64,000 nt of DNA from Arthrobacter gallicola. Lineage in GTDB: Bacteria; Actinomycetota; Actinomycetes; Actinomycetales; Micrococcaceae. The first letter of the stretch is position 1. The number at the start of each line of letters is the position of its first letter. A program made the position numbers and the translations under genes. The stretch lies in the NCBI RefSeq assembly GCF_014836775.1, contig NZ_JACSQD010000007.1, positions 62,001 through 126,000 on the forward strand, given 5' to 3'. A model generated the notes under the pieces. The model did no database searches. It was not told the DNA's origin and saw only the letters and a program-made list of their open reading frames with translations. Below, piece after piece: positions 6,835-15,935 of this stretch.

Positions 6835-8862
6835 TCAGGGCAGGCGCCAGTACACCGGATCATTCTCCTGGGCGAGGATCATGCGGAGGCTGATCCGGCT
6901 GTCCTCGCCGATCGCTTCCTCGGGCAGGTCGAAGCAGACCTCGTAGGTGCGGCTGTCTCCCTTGGCGAGGTTGGGCTCGCCGAAAATGTCGGCGCCCAGG
7001 TCCGTGGAGCAGTCCAACACGCTGTAGGCGCGGCTGTCCGCGCCGATGAACTCCGGTGCAAGGTCCAGCCACAACCGTCCTTCACCGCTGCCGTTGTACA
7101 CGGTGTTGAACTCGAAAATCACATAGTTGTGGTCTGGGGCGTCGGCGAACCGGTCACGTTCCTGCACCTCGGCGGAGGCATCTCCGTTCACCTCGACCAG
7201 GGTGACCGTGTAGTCACCCACCGTTGCCTCGTCGCCCGCCGAATTCGCGGAAGCGGCCAGCACCTTGGAGCGATACGTGTCGCTGATATCAAAGGTGTAC
7301 TCATCCGGGGTGGGCAGTGCATCCGGCGTCTCGGAGGCATCCGGGAGGAGCAGGTCCGGATCCGACTCGCTGGCGTCGTATTCGCCAATGCCCAGCTTCC
7401 GGAACGTATCTGCCACCTGGGCAGACACAACGCTAGCGATGACCAGCGAGACCGCGGCGGCTGCCAGCGCAATGATGGAGAGTATGCGAGACACGTTGCG
7501 GGCACGGATTCCCTTGATCAGGGCTGCAATGCCCAGGCCGAGAGCGACGACGCCGAACATGTACGTAAAGAGGTTGATGAACGGTATCCAGGAGATGAGG
7601 AGTCCAGCACCCGCAATGCTCAGGGCCGCGATGCCCAGTGCCTTGCCGGGTGTCCCGGCTGGCTGAGCGCCAGGGTGCCCCGGGTATCCGGGGGCGCCGG
7701 GGTATCCGGGGGTGCCCGGGTATCCGGGGGTGCCCGGGTATCCGGGGGTGCCTGCGCTGCCGGGGTATCCGGGGGTGCCTGCGCTGCCCGGATAGCCCGG
7801 GGTATTGAGATAGCCCGACGCGGAGCCGTAACCGGCATCTGGCATCCCTTGTCCCGGAGCTGCGTACTGCTGCTGCCCCTGTCCCGCAGCTGCGTACTGC
7901 TGCTGAACCTGGTCCGGAGCCGTGTGCGACTGCTGACCCTGGTCCGGAGCCGTGTACGACTGCTGACCTTGATTCGGCATGCCGTACTGCGGCCGGATGT
8001 ACTCCGGGGCGGCGTTCGGGCCGGAGGATCCAGTCTCCTCAGCACCCGGCGCACCCGCCGGGGCTCCCGTCGGGCCACTGAACGGCACACCCGCGGGCTG
8101 CCCAGCAGACTGACCGGCCGGCGGATAAGAGGGTTGAACGGGACCGCCCGCTGGAGCCCCGGCTGGCGCAACTGCGGCGTAGGGATTTCCGCTGGGCCTG
8201 TCGTACGAGGTCAAAGGCCGGGTGGGCACCAGGTATCCGCCAACGATGTACGGGCCACCTTCCGACGTTTCCTGCGCCCCGGCATCGCCGCTGCCGCCAT
8301 GGCCGTAGCCGCCCGTTTCGTAGGCCGTGTTGCCGCTGCCACCCTGGCCGTAGCCGCCCGTCTCGTAGCCCCGGCCGCCGGCGTCGCCGCTGTCGCCGTA
8401 CGGCTGTGCTGCGGCACCTGACGTTTCCCTGCTGCCTGCAGCACCTCCGGATCCGGCCGGAGCATAGGCGGGAGGGACGAAGGACCCGCCGGGAGAGGCA
8501 AATCCGCCCGGCGGCGCCAGCCGGGAGCGGTCCTCCTGCTGCGGCCCGCCGCCGGCGCCTTGCGCTGCCGCACTGCTGCCGTTGCGTTCTCCAACAGGTG
8601 CCGGCCCGGTGTGCCCTGAGTCAGCTGGAGGATGAGCCCCGGGTTCGGCAGGCGCCTCGCCGGGCGTTCCAGCAGCCGCCGCGTCCCCAGCTTCCCGGGT
8701 CTCCCCCGCGTCTCGGGTCTCCCCAGCTTCCCGGGTCTCCCCCGCGTCCAGCGTCCCCCCAGGGCCCCGGAATTCCCCGGGTTCCCGGCCCTCCCCGGGT
8801 TCCGGTGAACCGTTCTGCCCTTGGCCGTCTCCGAGCCCAGGCTGGCCCTGTTCCTTGTCCAT
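6835..8862 (-). CDS. DUF4190/DUF4352-type membrane protein with long repeat-rich N-terminus
   Basis: About 675 residues. The first ~420 are a low-complexity region rich in Gly, Pro, Gln, Ala and Tyr. It includes [12 protein letters not shown] repeats, [20 protein letters not shown] repeats and a block of [15 protein letters not shown] repeats. A DUF4190-like pair of membrane segments follows ([20 protein letters not shown] onward). The C-terminal ~170 residues form an extracellular DUF4352-like domain. GGGGGA precedes the ATG at 8862; an upstream in-frame start would add 16 residues but has no ribosome site. Function is unknown. Such proteins are common in actinobacteria, with the N-terminal part cytoplasmic and variable in length. 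Confidence 0.85.
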   Translation of the reverse strand: MDKEQGQPGLGDGQGQNGSPEPGEGREPGEFRGPGGTLDAGETREAGETRDAGETREAGDAAAAGTPGEAPAEPGAHPPADSGHTGPAPVGERNGSSAAAQGAGGGPQQEDRSRLAPPGGFASPGGSFVPPAYAPAGSGGAAGSRETSGAAAQPYGDSGDAGGRGYETGGYGQGGSGNTAYETGGYGHGGSGDAGAQETSEGGPYIVGGYLVPTRPLTSYDRPSGNPYAAVAPAGAPAGGPVQPSYPPAGQSAGQPAGVPFSGPTGAPAGAPGAEETGSSGPNAAPEYIRPQYGMPNQGQQSYTAPDQGQQSHTAPDQVQQQYAAAGQGQQQYAAPGQGMPDAGYGSASGYLNTPGYPGSAGTPGYPGSAGTPGYPGTPGYPGTPGYPGAPGYPGHPGAQPAGTPGKALGIAALSIAGAGLLISWIPFINLFTYMFGVVALGLGIAALIKGIRARNVSRILSIIALAAAAVSLVIASVVSAQVADTFRKLGIGEYDASESDPDLLLPDASETPDALPTPDEYTFDISDTYRSKVLAASANSAGDEATVGDYTVTLVEVNGDASAEVQERDRFADAPDHNYVIFEFNTVYNGSGEGRLWLDLAPEFIGADSRAYSVLDCSTDLGADIFGEPNLAKGDSRTYEVCFDLPEEAIGEDSRISLRMILAQENDPVYWRLP
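7666..7990. repeat. In-frame tandem repeats inside the membrane protein gene
   Basis: Two nested arrays: GGGGTATCCGGG-type units encoding TPGYPG and SAGTPGYPG (about 7670-7800), then units encoding QGQQ(S/Q)(Y/H)(T/A)AP (about 7850-7975). All periods are multiples of three, so unit number can change without a frameshift. Confidence 0.8.
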
Positions 8863-8975
8863 TTGTTTCCCCCATGCGTAGAGCCCTGTGTGCACAAAAT
8901 GCGGGGACACAGCCGTCCTGCCGGTGGCCCCGGCACCATTCTAGGCCCCTGACCTGCGGCTTTCCCCATGAGAAA

Positions 8976-9007
8976 GGGGTCCGCCCCGCAGCTGCGGAAC
9001 GGACCCC
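8976..9007 (-). terminator. Terminator downstream of tpx
   Basis: GGGGTCCG at 8976-8983 pairs with CGGACCCC at 9000-9007, and an inner CCGCAGCTGCGG dyad sits in the loop. TTTC follows on the minus strand. Confidence 0.75.
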
Positions 9008-9020
9008 AAACGAAGAAAGA

Positions 9021-9518
9021 CTAAGCGAGAGCCGCGACGACGTCGTCGTAATCCGGTTCGGTGGTGATCTCCGGAACCAGCTGCGTGTACAGCACGGTGC
9101 CCTCGGCATCGAGCACGACGACGGCGCGGGCCAGCAGGCCGGCCAGCGGCCCGTCAGCCTGGGTCAGGCCGAAGTCTTCTCCGAAGCTGCTGCGGAAAGC
9201 GGAAGCTGCCACCACGTTCTCGATGCCTTCTGCACCGCAGAACCGGCCAAGGGCGAAGGGAAGGTCCTTGGAGACGCACACCACCGCGGTGTTCTCCAGC
9301 TGGGCGGCCACCTCGTTAAAGCGGCGGACGCTCTGAGCGCAGACACCGGTGTCCACGCTCGGGAAGATGTTCAGAACCACCCGGCGGCCGGCGAAATCGG
9401 ACGGGGTCACTGCGGACAGGTCGGTGCCGACCAGTTCGAACGCCGGTGCGGACGTGCCAACGGCGGGAAGTTCACCGGCGGTGCGGACAGGGTTTTCTTT
9501 GAATGCTGTGGTTGCCAT
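9021..9518 (-). CDS. tpx: Thiol peroxidase, atypical 2-Cys peroxiredoxin
   Basis: 165 residues, the normal family length. [14 protein letters not shown] holds the peroxidatic Cys60, and GRFCGAEG holds the resolving Cys94. It reduces lipid and hydrogen peroxides using thioredoxin in the cytoplasm. The gene is single, with its own terminator. No strong Shine-Dalgarno precedes the ATG at 9518. Confidence 0.95.
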   Translation of the reverse strand: MATTAFKENPVRTAGELPAVGTSAPAFELVGTDLSAVTPSDFAGRRVVLNIFPSVDTGVCAQSVRRFNEVAAQLENTAVVCVSKDLPFALGRFCGAEGIENVVAASAFRSSFGEDFGLTQADGPLAGLLARAVVVLDAEGTVLYTQLVPEITTEPDYDDVVAALA

Positions 9519-9750
9519 GGTTCGTGTCTATCATGTCCGGCCCCCTTTGTTGGGACGCTGACCTGCGGCGATGCCGGATTGGTCTGCAAATCCGAAGAAA
9601 TTCGGGATGCGGGGTTCCCAGCGCGCGTGGTGGTGTTCTACTGGGAGAAGGTTGTGGGTTTGCTGCAGAGAATCCCAACTAGGCCCTCCCCGGAGGGCTG
9701 ATAGGTCCACATGGCCGGGACCAGTAGGTTCGATGGCCGGATCTGGGAAC

Positions 9751-9776
9751 GACTCCCCGGCTGAGGCCGGGGAGTC
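9751..9776. terminator. Hairpin downstream of the SDR gene
   Basis: Perfect 11-bp stem GACTCCCCGGC / GCCGGGGAGTC with a 4-nt loop. On the minus strand it follows the SDR gene and could end that transcript, but no T-run follows, so termination would be weak. Confidence 0.5.
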
Positions 9777-9821
9777 AGTTCATGTGGGGGTCAGTTCATG
9801 TGGGGGTCAGTTCATGCCGGG
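9774..9821. repeat. Three tandem 16-bp direct repeats
   Basis: GTCAGTTCATGTGGGG at 9774-9789 and 9790-9805 is identical; 9806-9821 differs at three positions near its end. The first copy overlaps the right arm of the adjacent hairpin. Function unknown. Confidence 0.75.
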
Positions 9822-9860
9822 AATGAGCTCAGCCCCGCCAGGTGCCCGGCGGCGAAGAAC

Positions 9861-10649
9861 CTACCCCGCGGGCTGCAGCTGCGCCGATCCGCGGTGGGCC
9901 GCAAGGCCGCCGTCGACCCGGATGTCCGTGCCGTTGACCCAGCCGGCCTGCGGCGAGGCCAGGAACATGATCACGTTGGCGATGTCCCGGGCGGAGGCCG
10001 CCCGGCCCAGGAGGGTTACTGCGCCTTCCACCTTGTCCACGCCGTGGTCCTTCTTGAAGTCAGCCAGGATCGGGGTTTCCACCGGACCCGGGCTCACCGA
10101 GTTCACCCGGACGCGGCCCAGGTTTTCGCTCGCCTGCAGTTCCGTGAGCAGGCGGACGGCTTCCTTGGAGAAGCGGTAGGAGTTGCCGGTGACCTCAGCA
10201 TCCTGGTGTACGCCGGCGAGCGCGCCGTCCCAGTCGGCGGCGGAGACGAACGCGAACAGCTGGGAGCGCCGCTCGGCCCATCCTGCCGCCACCGAGGACG
10301 CCAGGTTGGTGACGAATCCGCCGTCCGCAATCCGGGGCAGCAGCGCTTTGGTGAGCTCCCGCAGACCGAAAACGTTAACCGCGAGCACCAGCTCAAACGG
10401 TGCGGTGCCCGGAACGCCGGCAATGTTGGCCAGGCCGTGGATGGTGCCGCTGACCTGGGCGGCGGCGTCGGCCACGCCCTGCGGGGAGGAGAGATCGGCC
10501 TGGATGAACTCTCCGGAGAAATCCTCGGCCGGGTTGCGGTCAATACCGATGACCTCGGCGCCGGCGGCCGTGAACGCCGCCGCCGTGGCCGCGCCGATGC
10601 CCGAGGCAGCTCCGGTAACCACAATCCTCTGCCCAGCAAACATGCCCAT
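9861..10649 (-). CDS. Short-chain dehydrogenase (coniferyl-alcohol / 3-alpha-hydroxysteroid dehydrogenase-like)
   Basis: 262 residues. The NAD-binding motif TGAASGIG is at 12-19, NLASS near 115-119, and the catalytic pair Tyr158/Lys162 sits in YRFSK. The compact N-terminus that goes straight to QADLS, and the insertion before the active Tyr, resemble the coniferyl-alcohol dehydrogenase/3-alpha-HSD carbonyl reductase group more than classical FabG. GGAG lies 7 nt before the ATG at 10649; a second ATG two codons later is possible. It is divergent from an aldehyde dehydrogenase, so alcohol-to-aldehyde oxidation followed by aldehyde-to-acid oxidation is a natural reading. Confidence 0.85.
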   Translation of the reverse strand: MGMFAGQRIVVTGAASGIGAATAAAFTAAGAEVIGIDRNPAEDFSGEFIQADLSSPQGVADAAAQVSGTIHGLANIAGVPGTAPFELVLAVNVFGLRELTKALLPRIADGGFVTNLASSVAAGWAERRSQLFAFVSAADWDGALAGVHQDAEVTGNSYRFSKEAVRLLTELQASENLGRVRVNSVSPGPVETPILADFKKDHGVDKVEGAVTLLGRAASARDIANVIMFLASPQAGWVNGTDIRVDGGLAAHRGSAQLQPAG

Positions 10650-10828
10650 GTTTCGTCTCCGTACTCTCCGTGCTTCCGCGGCAGCGGCCACGGCTCATCG
10701 CTGACCAATCTTCTCCTCCACACGCACCCAGGCAAGGCCGCCTTTCCACTGGACAGATAATGAGACTTGTCCGTTTCCCCGCATCGGACAAGGCTGGGAT
10801 CCCAGAAACAACGCGAAAAGGACGGCCT

Positions 10829-12256
10829 GTGACTGTTTCCCCCACCACCTATGAGGTCTTCGACCCGGCCACCCTGGAAGTAGTCGGCACCGCGCCGCTG
10901 CACACGGCGGAGGATATGGAACGCGCCGTTGCTCTGGCCGGCACTGCTGCCGCCGCCTGGGCCGCGGACCGCGGGGCCCGGCGCTCAGCCCTGCGCTCCA
11001 TTGCTGCTGCCGTCCGGACCCAGTCGGGCCGGTTGGGCGAAATCCTCAGCCGCGAACAGGGCAAGGTCCTGCGCGAGGCCGTGATGGAATTCCAGGTCGC
11101 TGCCGGATTGTTCGACTACTACGCCGATCTTGAATGGGACCAGACCGAGCAGCTGCCCGAACGCGACGGCCGCCGGCTCTCGGTGGACTACCGTCCGGTG
11201 GGCCTGGTCGGCGCCATCACGCCGTGGAACTTCCCGATCTCGCTGCTGGCAGTCAAGCTGGCTCCGGCCCTGGTGGCCGGCTGCACGGTGATTGCCAAGC
11301 CCTCACCCAGCACCCCGCTCTCCACCATCGCGCTGGTGGAGCTGATGAACGGTTTCCTGCCGCCGCACGTGCTGACGTCCGTGACCGGCCGGGGCGTGCT
11401 CAGCCGTGCGCTGAGCACCCTGCCGGGTGTGCGGAAGATTTCCTTCACCGGTTCCACCGAGGTGGGAACCGCAATCATGGCCCAGGCCGCCCCCACGGTG
11501 AAGCGGGTAACGCTGGAACTTGGCGGCAACGATCCGGCGATCGTCCTGCCCGACGCCGATCCGGCCTTCACCGCCGCAGGCATCATCGGCTCCGCGTTCC
11601 GCAACGCCGGGCAGGTCTGCATGGCCGTGAAGCGGGTCTTTGTGCCGCGCAGCCTGGCCGGGGAACTCACCGAGGCGCTCGCCGCCGCCGCGGCCGGCCT
11701 GGTGGTGGGCCGCGGCCTCGACGCCGGCACCAGCATGGGCCCGATGCATAACGCCGCGCAGCGGGACCTGGTTGCCAGCCTGGTCACGCAGGCAGTGAAC
11801 GACGGCGGCAAGCTCGCCTTCGGCGGCGGCACAGGCACCTCACTGCCCGGGTACTTCATGGAGCCGACCATCATCTCCGACGCCCCGCATAACACCCCGC
11901 TGGTCTGCAGCGAACAGTTCGGTTCCGCGCTCCCGGTGTCGGTGTACGACGACGTCGAGGACGTCCTGGCCCAGCTGAACGCACAGGAATTCGGGCTCGG
12001 CGCATCGGTCTGGACACCGGACCTGGACCGCGCCGGAGAACTGGCCGCCCGGATCGAGGCCGGCACGGTGTGGATCAACCAGCACACCCAGGTGGAGCTG
12101 GATGCACCGTTCGGCGGCTGGAAGGCCTCCGGGATGGGCCGGGAACGCGGCCACTGGGGCCTGTCCGAATACCTGCAGACCCGCACCGTGAATGCCATGG
12201 CAGGGACCCACGCCGTCGCGGCAGCCGGTGCATCTTCCGCCGCCCAGAGCAGCTAG
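10829..12256 (+). CDS. Aldehyde dehydrogenase (NAD(P)-dependent)
   Basis: 475 residues, typical for the superfamily. PWNFP is near 132, the general base is Glu230 in LELGG, and the nucleophile is Cys264 in NAGQVCMAVKR. GTG at 10829 is preferred because AAGGA stands 7 nt upstream and it gives the normal N-terminus (TYEVFDPATLE). An ATG at 10760 lacks a site. It converts an aldehyde to a carboxylic acid in the cytoplasm. Within this cluster the substrate may be an aromatic aldehyde, though no residue proves it. A strong terminator follows. Confidence 0.92.
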   Translation: MTVSPTTYEVFDPATLEVVGTAPLHTAEDMERAVALAGTAAAAWAADRGARRSALRSIAAAVRTQSGRLGEILSREQGKVLREAVMEFQVAAGLFDYYADLEWDQTEQLPERDGRRLSVDYRPVGLVGAITPWNFPISLLAVKLAPALVAGCTVIAKPSPSTPLSTIALVELMNGFLPPHVLTSVTGRGVLSRALSTLPGVRKISFTGSTEVGTAIMAQAAPTVKRVTLELGGNDPAIVLPDADPAFTAAGIIGSAFRNAGQVCMAVKRVFVPRSLAGELTEALAAAAAGLVVGRGLDAGTSMGPMHNAAQRDLVASLVTQAVNDGGKLAFGGGTGTSLPGYFMEPTIISDAPHNTPLVCSEQFGSALPVSVYDDVEDVLAQLNAQEFGLGASVWTPDLDRAGELAARIEAGTVWINQHTQVELDAPFGGWKASGMGRERGHWGLSEYLQTRTVNAMAGTHAVAAAGASSAAQSS

Positions 12257-12271
12257 AGCCTAGAAAGCAGC

Positions 12272-12302
12272 GCCCGGCTACGGCAGCCCGCCGTAGCCGG
12301 GC
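12272..12302 (+). terminator. Rho-independent terminator of the aldehyde dehydrogenase gene
   Basis: Perfect 13-bp stem GCCCGGCTACGGC (12272-12284) and its complement (12290-12302), 5-nt loop, then TTTCTCTATTT. Confidence 0.9.
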
Positions 12303-12405
12303 TTTCTCTATTTGGTCGGTTTTGACCGCAGCCTTTAGAGGCAGCCCAGAGTTCCGCCGGGAACCACAGGTAGCCCCAGCTAGCACCAAAGACAAACACA
12401 AAAAA

Positions 12406-12431
12406 GTCCCCTTCCATGTTCGGAAGGGGAC
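12406..12431 (-). terminator. Rho-independent terminator of the MFS gene
   Basis: Perfect 10-bp stem GTCCCCTTCC / GGAAGGGGAC with a 6-nt loop, followed on the minus strand by TTTTTT. Confidence 0.9.
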
Positions 12432-12464
12432 CTTTCGCGGTTACGGCCGCAGCGGGATACGTGC

Positions 12465-13859
12465 TTAGTGCGTGGAACCGCCGGTAGGTACCGGCCCAGC
12501 AAGGCCCAACCGGCGCACGTCGCGCTGCTGGTTAATGAACAGCAGGGCCAGGATGCCCATCAGGAGCATCAGACCGCCGGCCAGGGCGAAGGCCGAGGTG
12601 TAACCCTCAGCCGGGGTGGCTCCGCCGCCGATCAGGAAGCCCGAGACGGCCGGGGCGAAGATGCCGCCGGAGGAGAGCACCGCGTTGGCAATGGAGAGGT
12701 TCGCCCCGCGCTGCGCAACGGTGGTGAGTTCGGAAACGATCAGGTACGTGATGGCAAACAGTGCCGGGGCCGTGCCCAGTCCGAGGACCAGCAGCACCAG
12801 GGACAGCAGCGGGGACTGCACCAGGGTTGCACCCAGCAGAGCCGCTCCGGCCAGGGTGGCGGCGCCGCCCAGGACGAAGGAACGGGCCTGACGCGTGGGC
12901 AGTCCGCGCAGGTGCAGGCGCTGGGTCAGGGCACTCAGGGAAATAGTCGTAATGGCACCCCAGGCAGCAGGAAGGGCAATCATGCTCCCTGCAGCCTGGC
13001 TGGAGTAGCCAAGAACGGTTTCAAAGTAAGCCGGCCCCCAGGACATCGCCAGGGTGAACGTCCAGTAACCCATAAACGAGGTCAGGACGGCGATGATCCA
13101 GCTGGCCGTGAAGATGGTCTTTTTATAGCTGACCTTCGTTTCGGCGACGGCGGCCGCCGGCTCCTCCTCATCGTCCCCGGCACCGGCGTCGGGACCGTCG
13201 ATTTCCCGCTCCACCTGCCGACTGGTGTAGGGGCCCTCCTTGCCGGTAATGACCCAGAAGACGGACCAGACCAGCCCGATGATGGCCAGCGTGGCGAAGG
13301 CAGTCTGCCAGCCGAAGGCACCGACCACCCAGGCCAGCACCGGAGCGAAGGCCACCACACCCAGGGTGACGCCGGAGGAAGCGACCGCCGCCGGCGTCGC
13401 GCCCTTCTTCTCCGGGAACCACTTGTAGATGCTGTGCATCATGACCGGAGCCAGCGGGCCTTCCCCGGCGCCGAGCAGCAGCCGCGAAATCCAGAGGGCA
13501 GGCAGCGAGGCGAAGATCAGGATCGGCAGCTGCGCCACCGACCAGGTGAGGCACAGGACCAGGAGGATCCATTTGGTGGGAATCTTGTTGGCGATCGGCG
13601 CCGCCACGAACTGGATAATCACGAAGGTCAGGAACATTGCACTGCTCACCAGGCCGAACTGTTCCGGCGTAATGCCAAGGTCCCGCATCAGCGGAACGGC
13701 GGCGATGCCCAGAACCGCTTTGTCCGCCCAGCTGAGCATCATCAGCACCAGGAGCGAAGAGGTGGTGAACCAGGCGTAGCGGTTCCGTCTGGCGGCGGAC
13801 CAGTAGCGCGGATTACCAGGGTCCTGCCGAACAGACGTGGGGGGTTCTTTGAGGGACAC
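12465..13859 (-). CDS. MFS transporter, anion:cation symporter (ACS) type
   Basis: 464 residues with 12 predicted membrane helices and a charged central loop. ADKAVLGIAAVPLMRDLGI and GAGEGPLAPVMMHSIYKWFP are typical of the ACS group, which carries organic anions such as sugar acids and aromatic acids with protons. GTG at 13859 is the best start near the first helix, though its ribosome site is weak. Lying within the P450/aldehyde dehydrogenase island, it probably imports the aromatic or organic acid substrate. The exact ligand is unknown. Confidence 0.85.
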   Translation of the reverse strand: MSLKEPPTSVRQDPGNPRYWSAARRNRYAWFTTSSLLVLMMLSWADKAVLGIAAVPLMRDLGITPEQFGLVSSAMFLTFVIIQFVAAPIANKIPTKWILLVLCLTWSVAQLPILIFASLPALWISRLLLGAGEGPLAPVMMHSIYKWFPEKKGATPAAVASSGVTLGVVAFAPVLAWVVGAFGWQTAFATLAIIGLVWSVFWVITGKEGPYTSRQVEREIDGPDAGAGDDEEEPAAAVAETKVSYKKTIFTASWIIAVLTSFMGYWTFTLAMSWGPAYFETVLGYSSQAAGSMIALPAAWGAITTISLSALTQRLHLRGLPTRQARSFVLGGAATLAGAALLGATLVQSPLLSLVLLVLGLGTAPALFAITYLIVSELTTVAQRGANLSIANAVLSSGGIFAPAVSGFLIGGGATPAEGYTSAFALAGGLMLLMGILALLFINQQRDVRRLGLAGPVPTGGSTH

Positions 13860-14052
13860 GGGCCTACCAGACTTTCGTAATCGGATACCGCGCAGGCATC
13901 CGGTGTGGGGCGTTATTTCCTCGACTGTAAGTTCGTGTGACCTGAGCAACAATTTGCGCTTTCCGGTGGCCGGAAAGCTCGTCCGGTTTTTCTCTCCGCG
14001 GGCGGGCATTCTGGAGTCAACCGACTTCCAACCTCGCCGGGCCGGCGAAGAT

Positions 14053-15042
14053 ATGCGAGCACACGACATGAACAAGCCCCTCCCGGAGCCTGCGGCGGGC
14101 ATGTCCGTCATCACCCTCGGAACCGCCGCCGGACCGGCCATCCGCGGTCCGCATCCGGGGATGGCCACCGCCGTCGTGGTGGACGGCAGTTTCTACCTGG
14201 TGGACTTTGGCCTGGGCATCACCCGGGCCGCGAACAGCGCCGGGCTGCGCGGAGAGAACCTGCGGGCCTGCTTCATCACGCACCTGCATTCGGACCATGT
14301 GGCAGAGCTCCCGGGCTATTTCCTCTGGAACTGGGGCCGCCCGGTCAACGGCATCACCACTCCCGCGACTGTCTTCGGCCCGGGCACCGATCCGCAGGGA
14401 ATCCCCGGTGAAAACGGCGGAACCGCCGCCATGGTTGAGCACCTTCTGGAGGCGTTCTCCTACGACATCAACATCCGCGTCCATGACGAGGGCCGCCCTG
14501 ACCTGCGGGAACTGGTGCTCGCCGCGGACATTGAACTGCCCGCCGCAGTGGCCGGCACCGCGCACGGAAACCACACCCCCGCCATGGAACCCTTCCTCGT
14601 CTATGAGGACGAGCTGGTGCGGGTCAGCGCCATCCTGGTGGAACATCCCCCGGTGTTTCCCGCCTTCGGCTTCCGGATTGAGAGCCGTTACGGGTCCGTG
14701 GTCATTTCCGGCGACACCACGGAGTGCGCCAACATGGTGGCACTGGCCACCGGCGCCGACCTGCTGATTCATGAAGCAGTGAATCTGGACTACTTCGCGG
14801 CGCTGGACATGGCGCCGGAGTTCCTCAACCATCAGCGGATCTCCCACACCACGGCCCCGGGCGTCGGCCGGGTCGCTGCGCAGGCCGGCGTCCCGCACGT
14901 CGTGCTCTCGCACCTGGCCGGGCTGGCCAGCGACGACGAGTGGACGGCGGGTGTGCGGACCGGGTTCGACGGCCGCATCACCGTGGCTGCTCCAGGCAAC
15001 CGGTTCGACGTCGCAGGCGCCGCGCTGGCGGAAGCGCTCTAA
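14053..15042 (+). CDS. MBL-fold metallohydrolase (RNase Z-like fold)
   Basis: 329 residues. The zinc motif is HLHSDH at 77-82, with further metal ligands in VEHPP, SGDTTE and the C-terminal SHL. The core looks like the RNase Z/arylsulfatase branch of the beta-lactamase superfamily. Similar proteins occur next to catabolic genes and are thought to hydrolyse esters, lactones or aryl sulfates, but the substrate here is unknown. ATG at 14053 is chosen; an ATG five codons later is possible. Its stop overlaps the convergent iclR stop by 4 nt. Confidence 0.8.
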   Translation: MRAHDMNKPLPEPAAGMSVITLGTAAGPAIRGPHPGMATAVVVDGSFYLVDFGLGITRAANSAGLRGENLRACFITHLHSDHVAELPGYFLWNWGRPVNGITTPATVFGPGTDPQGIPGENGGTAAMVEHLLEAFSYDINIRVHDEGRPDLRELVLAADIELPAAVAGTAHGNHTPAMEPFLVYEDELVRVSAILVEHPPVFPAFGFRIESRYGSVVISGDTTECANMVALATGADLLIHEAVNLDYFAALDMAPEFLNHQRISHTTAPGVGRVAAQAGVPHVVLSHLAGLASDDEWTAGVRTGFDGRITVAAPGNRFDVAGAALAEAL

Positions 15043-15806
15043 CCCGCAAGGCCGGTCAGGCCGCCCACTTCACGCCCGACGGCGGCGGCGGCCACCTGCA
15101 GGGCCGGAATGATCCGCTCGGGTTCCCGCATTGGCCCGATGAACACGACGCCTAGGGCGGCCATCAGCTGCCCCTTGGAGTTCAACACCGGCACCGCCAG
15201 CCCCGAGGTGCCCAGGGCATGTTCTTCGCGGGTGGTCGCGTACCCGTTGTCCCGGGCCTCTTGGACCTGTCGATGCAGTTTGCCGGGCTCGATCACGGTG
15301 TACGGGGTGCGGCGGCCCAGGTTGGCGAAGGCCTTCGCCCGGACCTCCGCGGGGGCATAGCCCAGGATGATCTTCCCTGCGGCGCTGACGTGCAGCGGAA
15401 GCCGCTCCCCCACCTGAGCCACCGGTTTTCCCACCGCAGTGCCCGCAAAGCGTTCAATCAGCAGCGCCTGCTGGCCCTCCAGGACAAACAGGTTGACCAC
15501 CTGCCGGGTCGCGAAGAGCACGTCCTGCATGTAAGGACCGGCAATGGTCTTGAGGTCCTTCTCCACCGGGGCCAGCAGGCCCAGTGTCCAGAGCCGGTGC
15601 CCCACGTAGTAGTTGTTGCCGCGTTTGGCGACGGCGCCCCACTCGAGCAGCTCGCCCAGGAGCCGGTGGCAGGTGGCTACCGGGGTTCCCGAGCGGCGGG
15701 CAATCTGGGACAGCGTGAGCTTGACGTTGCCGGCGTCGAAGGCCCCCAGGATGTTCAGCGCCCGTGAGGTGACCGACTGTCCTTTGGCCGCTGCCTGTCC
15801 TGCCAC
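15039..15806 (-). CDS. IclR family transcriptional regulator
   Basis: 255 residues, the usual family size. An N-terminal winged helix-turn-helix (LTLSQIARRSGTPVATCHRLL, about 30-50) is followed by the IclR effector domain (ERFAGT, LPLHVSAAGK, GTSGLAVPVLN). GTG at 15806 was chosen because GGAGG lies 8 nt upstream; the open frame extends further but without a site. IclR proteins commonly control aromatic-acid catabolism. Its position downstream of the P450 gene and beside the MFS and MBL genes makes it the likely regulator of this island. Confidence 0.92.
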   Translation of the reverse strand: MAGQAAAKGQSVTSRALNILGAFDAGNVKLTLSQIARRSGTPVATCHRLLGELLEWGAVAKRGNNYYVGHRLWTLGLLAPVEKDLKTIAGPYMQDVLFATRQVVNLFVLEGQQALLIERFAGTAVGKPVAQVGERLPLHVSAAGKIILGYAPAEVRAKAFANLGRRTPYTVIEPGKLHRQVQEARDNGYATTREEHALGTSGLAVPVLNSKGQLMAALGVVFIGPMREPERIIPALQVAAAAVGREVGGLTGLAG

Positions 15807-15870
15807 TGCGTCAACCTCCGGTAGATCTGTGCGCCTGCCCGCAAGGGCTTCATTTGTTATATAGCGAAAC

Positions 15871-15902
15871 GCCCGAAGCGCCCCCATCCGGGCGCTTCGG
15901 GC
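15871..15902 (-). terminator. Terminator between P450 gene and iclR
   Basis: Perfect 13-bp stem GCCCGAAGCGCCC (15871-15883) with complement at 15890-15902 and a 6-nt loop. It lies 33 bp past the P450 stop and is followed by GTTTCGCTATAT on the minus strand. The same AT-rich stretch may supply the iclR -10 box. Confidence 0.75.
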
Positions 15903-15935
15903 GCTGCGCCCGCGTCATGTTCGGGTAACAGGGGC

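Larger units (their letters stand above)
9519..9860. other. 342-bp intergenic region
   Basis: It contains the tpx promoter side, a hairpin and three 16-bp direct repeats (listed separately). No supported gene was seen on either strand. Confidence 0.5.

Noticed and set aside
6748..8421. Plus-strand open frame of 557 codons
   Set aside because: Shadow of the repeat-rich membrane protein gene; its repeats are the complement of the TPGYPG units.
12468..13880. Plus-strand open frame of 470 codons
   Set aside because: Antisense to the MFS carrier; the translation is Gly/Gln/His/Arg-rich and has no membrane helices or known domain.
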